64,000 nucleotides of DNA from Bog-473 sp963781955. GTDB taxonomy: Bacteria; Actinomycetota; Acidimicrobiia; Acidimicrobiales; RAAP-2. The notes beneath the pieces were generated by a model. That model was given only the letters and a program-made list of their open reading frames with translations, searched no databases and had not been told where the DNA came from. Below, in pieces: positions 60,602 to 64,000 of the stretch; position 1 is the first letter of the stretch, and each line of letters begins with the position of its first letter. The DNA is taken from NCBI GenBank assembly GCA_963781955.1, contig CAWAHU010000001.1, positions 1,798,001 to 1,862,000 of the forward strand, read 5' to 3'. The translations under genes and the position numbers were made by a program.

Positions 60602-61134
60602 CAGACGCTGGTGTCGCCATCGGCGGGGACGAGCGATCGGCGGTTGCTCGTCCCGGCCAGGGCCCACCGCATGAGCCGGTTGACCGGGAGGACGAGCACG
60701 ACGCTGGACAGGCCGACCACCAGGCACACGGCCAGGAAGTCGATTCGCACCATCTGCTCCTGTCCGAGGATCGCGCCGAGCACGGCGAACAGCATGTCCG
60801 CTCCGACGCTCCCCGCGAGCGCGGCCACCGGCTTCAGCCATGGGGCACTGGGGTCCACGGGCGCCGCCAAGGTGCCCACGACGTAGCCCAACAGGCACCC
60901 GACCAGGGCGGACAGGCCGAAGGGGGTGGGGAGCACCAGGTCGAAGGCCAGCCCGGACCAGAATCCGACGATGGCACCCGTCTCGGGGCCGTCGATCAGG
61001 GCCGCCGTGATGGGGAGCAACCAGAGCAGGTCCGGGTGGGCGTCGGAGATCCGCAGCGCCACCATGACCGTCTGCTGCACCATCACGGTGGCGAAGATCA
61101 CCAGCGCCACCCGGAGCACTGACCGAGGGGTCAT
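60598..61134 (-). CDS. mreD: Rod shape-determining protein MreD
   Basis: A 178-residue polytopic membrane protein with about five or six hydrophobic segments (LRVALVIFATVMVQQTVMVAL, LLWLLPITAALIDG, FDLVLPTPFGLSALVGCLLGYVVG). It contains the FDLVLPTPFG loop conserved in MreD. ATG at 61134 overlaps the mreC stop by 4 nt (ATGA). It is part of the elongasome with MreB, MreC and PBP2. Confidence 0.93.
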   Translation of the reverse strand: MTPRSVLRVALVIFATVMVQQTVMVALRISDAHPDLLWLLPITAALIDGPETGAIVGFWSGLAFDLVLPTPFGLSALVGCLLGYVVGTLAAPVDPSAPWLKPVAALAGSVGADMLFAVLGAILGQEQMVRIDFLAVCLVVGLSSVVLVLPVNRLMRWALAGTSNRRSLVPADGDTSVW

Positions 61135-61967
61135 GCCGGTGGCACCCACTGGACGACGTCGACGTAGGCCAGTTGACCCAGGTCCGCCGCCGGGTCGACC
61201 CGGATCGACTCCTGGCTGGCACCGGCGGAGGTGTGGAAGGACGACACGGTCGCCACGGGGATCCCGGGCGGGAAGGAGGCCCCCTGCAACCCGCTGGTGA
61301 ACATCACTTCGCCCTTGTGCAGCGGTGTGTGCGGCGGCACGAGGTCCGCCGTCATGTCGTTCCCCGGGCCCTGCCCGTCGACGATGCCGTTGTAGCGCTG
61401 CCCGGGCCCGAAGACGACACCGACCTTCGACTGACCGTCGGTCACCAGTCGCACGACGGAGGTGTGGTGGTAGGACGCGATGACCTGGCCCACCAGCCCG
61501 CCGGCCCCCACGACCGGGAAGCCGACGTCCACGCCGTCGCCGCGTCCCTTGTCGAGCGTGATGGTGGCGGTGAAATTCGACGAGTACTCGTCGATCGTCT
61601 GCGCGGTGACCACCGGCAGCGACTGGAGGAAGGGAAGGTTCTCGAGCTTCGTCAGCTCATGCAGCTGGTTCTTCTCGAAGCCGCGCTCGGCCTGCTGGGA
61701 CCGCAGCTCACCGATCGTCTTCTGCAGCCGTTCGTTCTGGGCCTGGACCGACCCGTAGTTGAAGGCGCCGGCGAAGAAGTTGCCGATGGGGCTGAGGACG
61801 TCGAGTGCGCCCTGGCGCAGCGGGGCGTACACCCGGTTCGCCGCCGACTTCACCCCCGACGTCAGGCTGTGCGTCCGCCCGTTGAGGTCCAGCGAGATCA
61901 GCGACAGCGAGATGACGACCAGGATGATGACCGTCAGCGTGCGGCGAGACCGCCGAGACCGGGCCAC
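61131..61967 (-). CDS. mreC: Rod shape-determining protein MreC
   Basis: A 278-residue bitopic protein. A basic N-terminus and a single membrane span (LTVIILVVISLSLISLDL) are followed by a coiled-coil (VQAQNERLQKTIGELRSQQ) and the beta-rich periplasmic-type domain (ITLDKGRGDGVDVGFPVVG, GLVGQVI, TSGLQGASFPPGIPVATV). GTG at 61967, 22 nt after the mreB stop. Confidence 0.94.
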   Translation of the reverse strand: MARSRRSRRTLTVIILVVISLSLISLDLNGRTHSLTSGVKSAANRVYAPLRQGALDVLSPIGNFFAGAFNYGSVQAQNERLQKTIGELRSQQAERGFEKNQLHELTKLENLPFLQSLPVVTAQTIDEYSSNFTATITLDKGRGDGVDVGFPVVGAGGLVGQVIASYHHTSVVRLVTDGQSKVGVVFGPGQRYNGIVDGQGPGNDMTADLVPPHTPLHKGEVMFTSGLQGASFPPGIPVATVSSFHTSAGASQESIRVDPAADLGQLAYVDVVQWVPPA

Positions 61968-61989
61968 CCAGAGAATGCAGGTCGATCGG

Positions 61990-63021
61990 TCAGCGTGTGG
62001 AGGTGGTGATGAGCACCCGCTTCAGCGCTTCGAACTCTTCCAGGCACTGACCGCTGCCCACGGCGACACAGTTGAGCGGGTCGCGCGCCACCACGATAGG
62101 CATCCCCGTCTCGTGCTGGAGGCGGGACTCGAGGCCGTGCAGCAAGGCGCCGCCGCCCGTGAGCACGATGCCTTGCTCCATGATGTCGGCGGCCAGCTCG
62201 GGCGGGGTCCGGTCCAACGTCACCTTCACGGCGTCGACGATGGCGGACACCGGCTCCTCGATGGCGCGGCGGATCTCCTCGGTGGAGACAACGATGGTCT
62301 TGGGGAGGCCGCTCACCAGGTCCCGGCCGCGGATCTCGGCGTGCAACTCCTGCTCGAGCGGGTAGGCCGACCCGAGCTGGATCTTGATCTCCTCTGCTGT
62401 GCGCTCGCCCAGCGCCAGGCTGAACTCCTTCTTCACGAAGGACACGATGGCCTCGTCGAGCTCGTCGCCCCCGATGCGCACCGACTGGCTCGTGACGATG
62501 CCACCGAGCGAGATCACCGCCACCTCGGTGGTGCCGCCGCCGATGTCGACGACCATGTTCCCGGTCGGCTCGTGGACGGGCAGGCCGGCACCGATGGCCG
62601 CTGCCATGGGCTCCTCGATGATGTACGCGCGCCGCGCCCCGGCGTACTCCGCCGCCTCCATGACGGCCCGACGCTCCACCCCGGTGATGCCCGAGGGCAC
62701 GCAGATGACCATGCGCGGCTTGGCGAAACGACGCTGGTGCACGCGGTGGATGAAGTAGCGGAGCATCTTCTCGCAGATCTCGAAATCGGCGATGACGCCG
62801 TCTTTGAGTGGCCGGATGGCCTGGATGTTCGACGGCGTGCGGCCGATCATCCGCTTGGCCTCGGCACCCACTGCCAGCGGTCGCCCGTCCTTGATGTCGA
62901 CCGCCACCACGGACGGCTCGTTGAGGACGATGCCGCGACCGCGGACATACACCAGCGTGTTCGCGGTGCCGAGGTCAACGGCCATGTCACGGCCAAGCAA
63001 GGAAATGCGATTATCGGCCAT
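61990..63021 (-). CDS. mreB: Rod shape-determining actin homologue MreB
   Basis: A 343-residue bacterial actin that positions lateral wall synthesis. Actin-fold motifs are AVDLGTANTLVY, VAVGAEAKRM, VVDIGGGTTEVAVISLGG, GDELDEAI and LTGGGALLHGL. ATG at 63021 (MADNRISLLGRD) with GGAGAG upstream. It is the first gene of the mreB-mreC-mreD-mrdA run, with a promoter about 70 nt upstream. The presence of the full set predicts a rod-like cell. Confidence 0.97.
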   Translation of the reverse strand: MADNRISLLGRDMAVDLGTANTLVYVRGRGIVLNEPSVVAVDIKDGRPLAVGAEAKRMIGRTPSNIQAIRPLKDGVIADFEICEKMLRYFIHRVHQRRFAKPRMVICVPSGITGVERRAVMEAAEYAGARRAYIIEEPMAAAIGAGLPVHEPTGNMVVDIGGGTTEVAVISLGGIVTSQSVRIGGDELDEAIVSFVKKEFSLALGERTAEEIKIQLGSAYPLEQELHAEIRGRDLVSGLPKTIVVSTEEIRRAIEEPVSAIVDAVKVTLDRTPPELAADIMEQGIVLTGGGALLHGLESRLQHETGMPIVVARDPLNCVAVGSGQCLEEFEALKRVLITTSTR

Positions 63022-63088
63022 AGCTGGGACTCTCCGGGGAAGCTGCAGGTCGGCACATGGGGGCCGGCGTTCGAGGGGTGCTTCCTCC

Positions 63089-63117
63089 AGGCTACGGGAC
63101 GGAAGGGGTGCCCACAA
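63089..63117 (-). promoter_or_regulatory. Promoter of the mre operon
   Basis: On the minus strand TTGTGG (63117-63112), a 17-nt spacer and TAGCCT (63094-63089) form a plausible sigma70-type promoter about 68 nt before the mreB ATG. The rest of the 180-nt ndk-mreB spacer shows no gene. Confidence 0.5.
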
Positions 63118-63201
63118 GGCAGAGGGCCGTGGCGACCTGTGTGACCAGGGGTTACGCGTGCCCCCTGCGGGTGCTCCCCACGGGATGCGGCGACCGCGGG
63201 C

Positions 63202-63618
63202 CTAGGACGCGGCCAACCCGGGGAAGAACAGCGCGATCTCGCGCGCGGCGGACTCGTGCGAGTCGGAGCCGTGCACGAGGTTCTCCGTTGTCTCGATGCC
63301 GAGGTCGCCGCGGATGGTCCCGGGCTCCGCCTGGGCCGGGTTGGTGGTGCCCATCATCTTGCGCACGACCGCGTAGGTGTCCTCGGGTCCCTCGACGACC
63401 ATCACGAGCGCCGGCGAGCGCGTGATGAAGGCGACCAGGTCGCCGAAGAAGGTGCGCTCCGCGTGCTCGGCGTAGTGGGTCTCGGCCACCTCGGTGGTGA
63501 TGGTACGCAGCTCGGCCGCAACCAGTCGCAGGTTCTTTCGTTCCAGGCGGCTCACGATCTCGCCGGCGAGTCCACGCTCGACGCCGTCGGGCTTCACGAT
63601 GACAAGGGTGCGGTCCAC
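63202..63618 (-). CDS. ndk: Nucleoside diphosphate kinase
   Basis: Balances nucleoside triphosphates. The 138 residues include TLVIVKPDGVERGLAGEIVSRLE, the ATP-site RKMMGTTNPAQAEPGTIRGDLG and the catalytic histidine in ENLVHGSDSHESAAREI. GTG at 63618 with a TAGTGT box (63633-63628) 9 nt upstream. Confidence 0.97.
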   Translation of the reverse strand: MDRTLVIVKPDGVERGLAGEIVSRLERKNLRLVAAELRTITTEVAETHYAEHAERTFFGDLVAFITRSPALVMVVEGPEDTYAVVRKMMGTTNPAQAEPGTIRGDLGIETTENLVHGSDSHESAAREIALFFPGLAAS

Positions 63619-63627
63619 GAGCGGTGG

Positions 63628-63633
63628 ACACTA
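63628..63633 (-). promoter_or_regulatory. -10 box for ndk
   Basis: TAGTGT fits TAnnnT and ends 9 nt before the GTG, with no ribosome binding site in between. This suggests a leaderless or very short-leader transcript. No clear -35. Confidence 0.35.
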
Positions 63634-63658
63634 CAACACTGCTCCGGCACCGCCGCGC

Positions 63659-64000
63659 TCAGCGGCCGGCGTCCTCCCACGGCACCACCGAGGCCAGCGC
63701 GTCGGCCCGGGCCGTGCCCACGACATAGAGCGATCCCGCCACCACCACGAGGCCTTCCGCGTCGACCATGGCCCGCGCCAGGCGCAGCGCCGTCACCACG
63801 TCGCGCTCCTCGGTGACGGCGAGGCCGAGCGAGCGCGCCGCCTCGGCCACGGTCGCCACGGGGATGGCGCGCGGCGAGTCCGGCTCGCAGGCCACCACGG
63901 CGCGCACGCCGGCTTCGGCCAGCGGCGCCAGCATGGCCGAGGGGTCACGGCCCGACAGCATGCCCACCACGGCCACCGAGTCCCCCTCCACCGCGAACTC
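63659..64000 (-). CDS. folC: Folylpolyglutamate/dihydrofolate synthase, C-terminal part
   Basis: The last ~113 codons of a Mur-ligase-type folate enzyme; the gene begins beyond the right edge. Visible are the C-terminal-domain features DSVAVVGMLSGRDPSAMLAPLAEAG, ACEPDSPRAIPV and the closing VVVAGSLYVVGTARA. The order folC-ndk-mreB is common in actinobacteria. Confidence 0.88.
   Translation of the reverse strand, partial: EFAVEGDSVAVVGMLSGRDPSAMLAPLAEAGVRAVVACEPDSPRAIPVATVAEAARSLGLAVTEERDVVTALRLARAMVDAEGLVVVAGSLYVVGTARADALASVVPWEDAGR

Overview
This is a gene-dense, very GC-rich stretch of an actinobacterial chromosome, and every gene on it is bacterial. The MtrA/MtrB/LpqB-type signalling operon, class II DAHP synthase, DtxR/IdeR-type repressor, mreBCD-mrdA cluster and short TAnnnT promoter boxes point to Actinomycetota. 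The secreted protein built from 'GYWLVASDGG' repeats is of a kind I associate with Acidimicrobiia, so an acidimicrobial (Acidimicrobiales-like) genome is my inference, not something proven here.

Layout. At 0.0-8.8 kb (minus strand) lie lysine/diaminopimelate genes (dapA, dapB), two TetR regulators, a rhomboid protease, a diiron ferritin-like protein, an M16 peptidase and pnp. At 8.8-17 kb is a translation/RNA block: rimP, nusA, ylxR, infB, rbfA, truB, ribF, rpsO, pnp. At 17-24 kb are proS and the isoprenoid and envelope genes ispG, rseP, dxr and cdsA. At 24-28 kb are frr, pyrH, tsf, rpsB and xerC. At 28-32.6 kb (plus strand) is a four-gene operon: Tat-exported peptide-binding protein, response regulator, histidine kinase and GerMN lipoprotein. 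At 32.6-37 kb are rsfS, a small membrane protein, nadD, then divergently a DAHP synthase coupled to a secreted propeller/GH25-like protein. At 36.8-43.4 kb is an accessory zone: CoA-binding protein, UspA, dehydrogenase, beta-lactamase fold, YjbR, phosphatase, VWA. At 43.4-47.9 kb are moxR, proA, proB and obgE. At 47.9-53.2 kb are an amidohydrolase, metalloregulator, copper amine oxidase, nucleoside phosphorylase and VOC protein. At 53.3-64 kb is a cell-shape/ribosome block: rpmA, rplU, rng, DUF2344, radical SAM, mrdA, mreD, mreC, mreB, ndk and the end of folC.

How it fits together. Most minus-strand genes form long, tightly coupled operons with many 4-nt GTGA/ATGA/TTGA overlaps. The usual rplU-rpmA-obgE-proB-proA-nadD-rsfS series is present in order and on one strand, but cut into three pieces by accessory blocks.

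The points most worth a second look are: ylxR, which has a good Shine-Dalgarno sequence but ATA where its start codon should be; a frame break in the 5' end of obgE at a GC dinucleotide run; an array of four CGTATACG palindromes (35-bp spacing) between convergent genes at 41.0 kb; a perfect 16-bp DosR-like palindrome upstream of a CoA-binding protein gene; a long stem-loop between rpsO and pnp; and many in-frame minisatellites in housekeeping genes. No rRNA, tRNA, insertion sequence, prophage or CRISPR array is visible, and no gene-free gap exceeds 300 bases.
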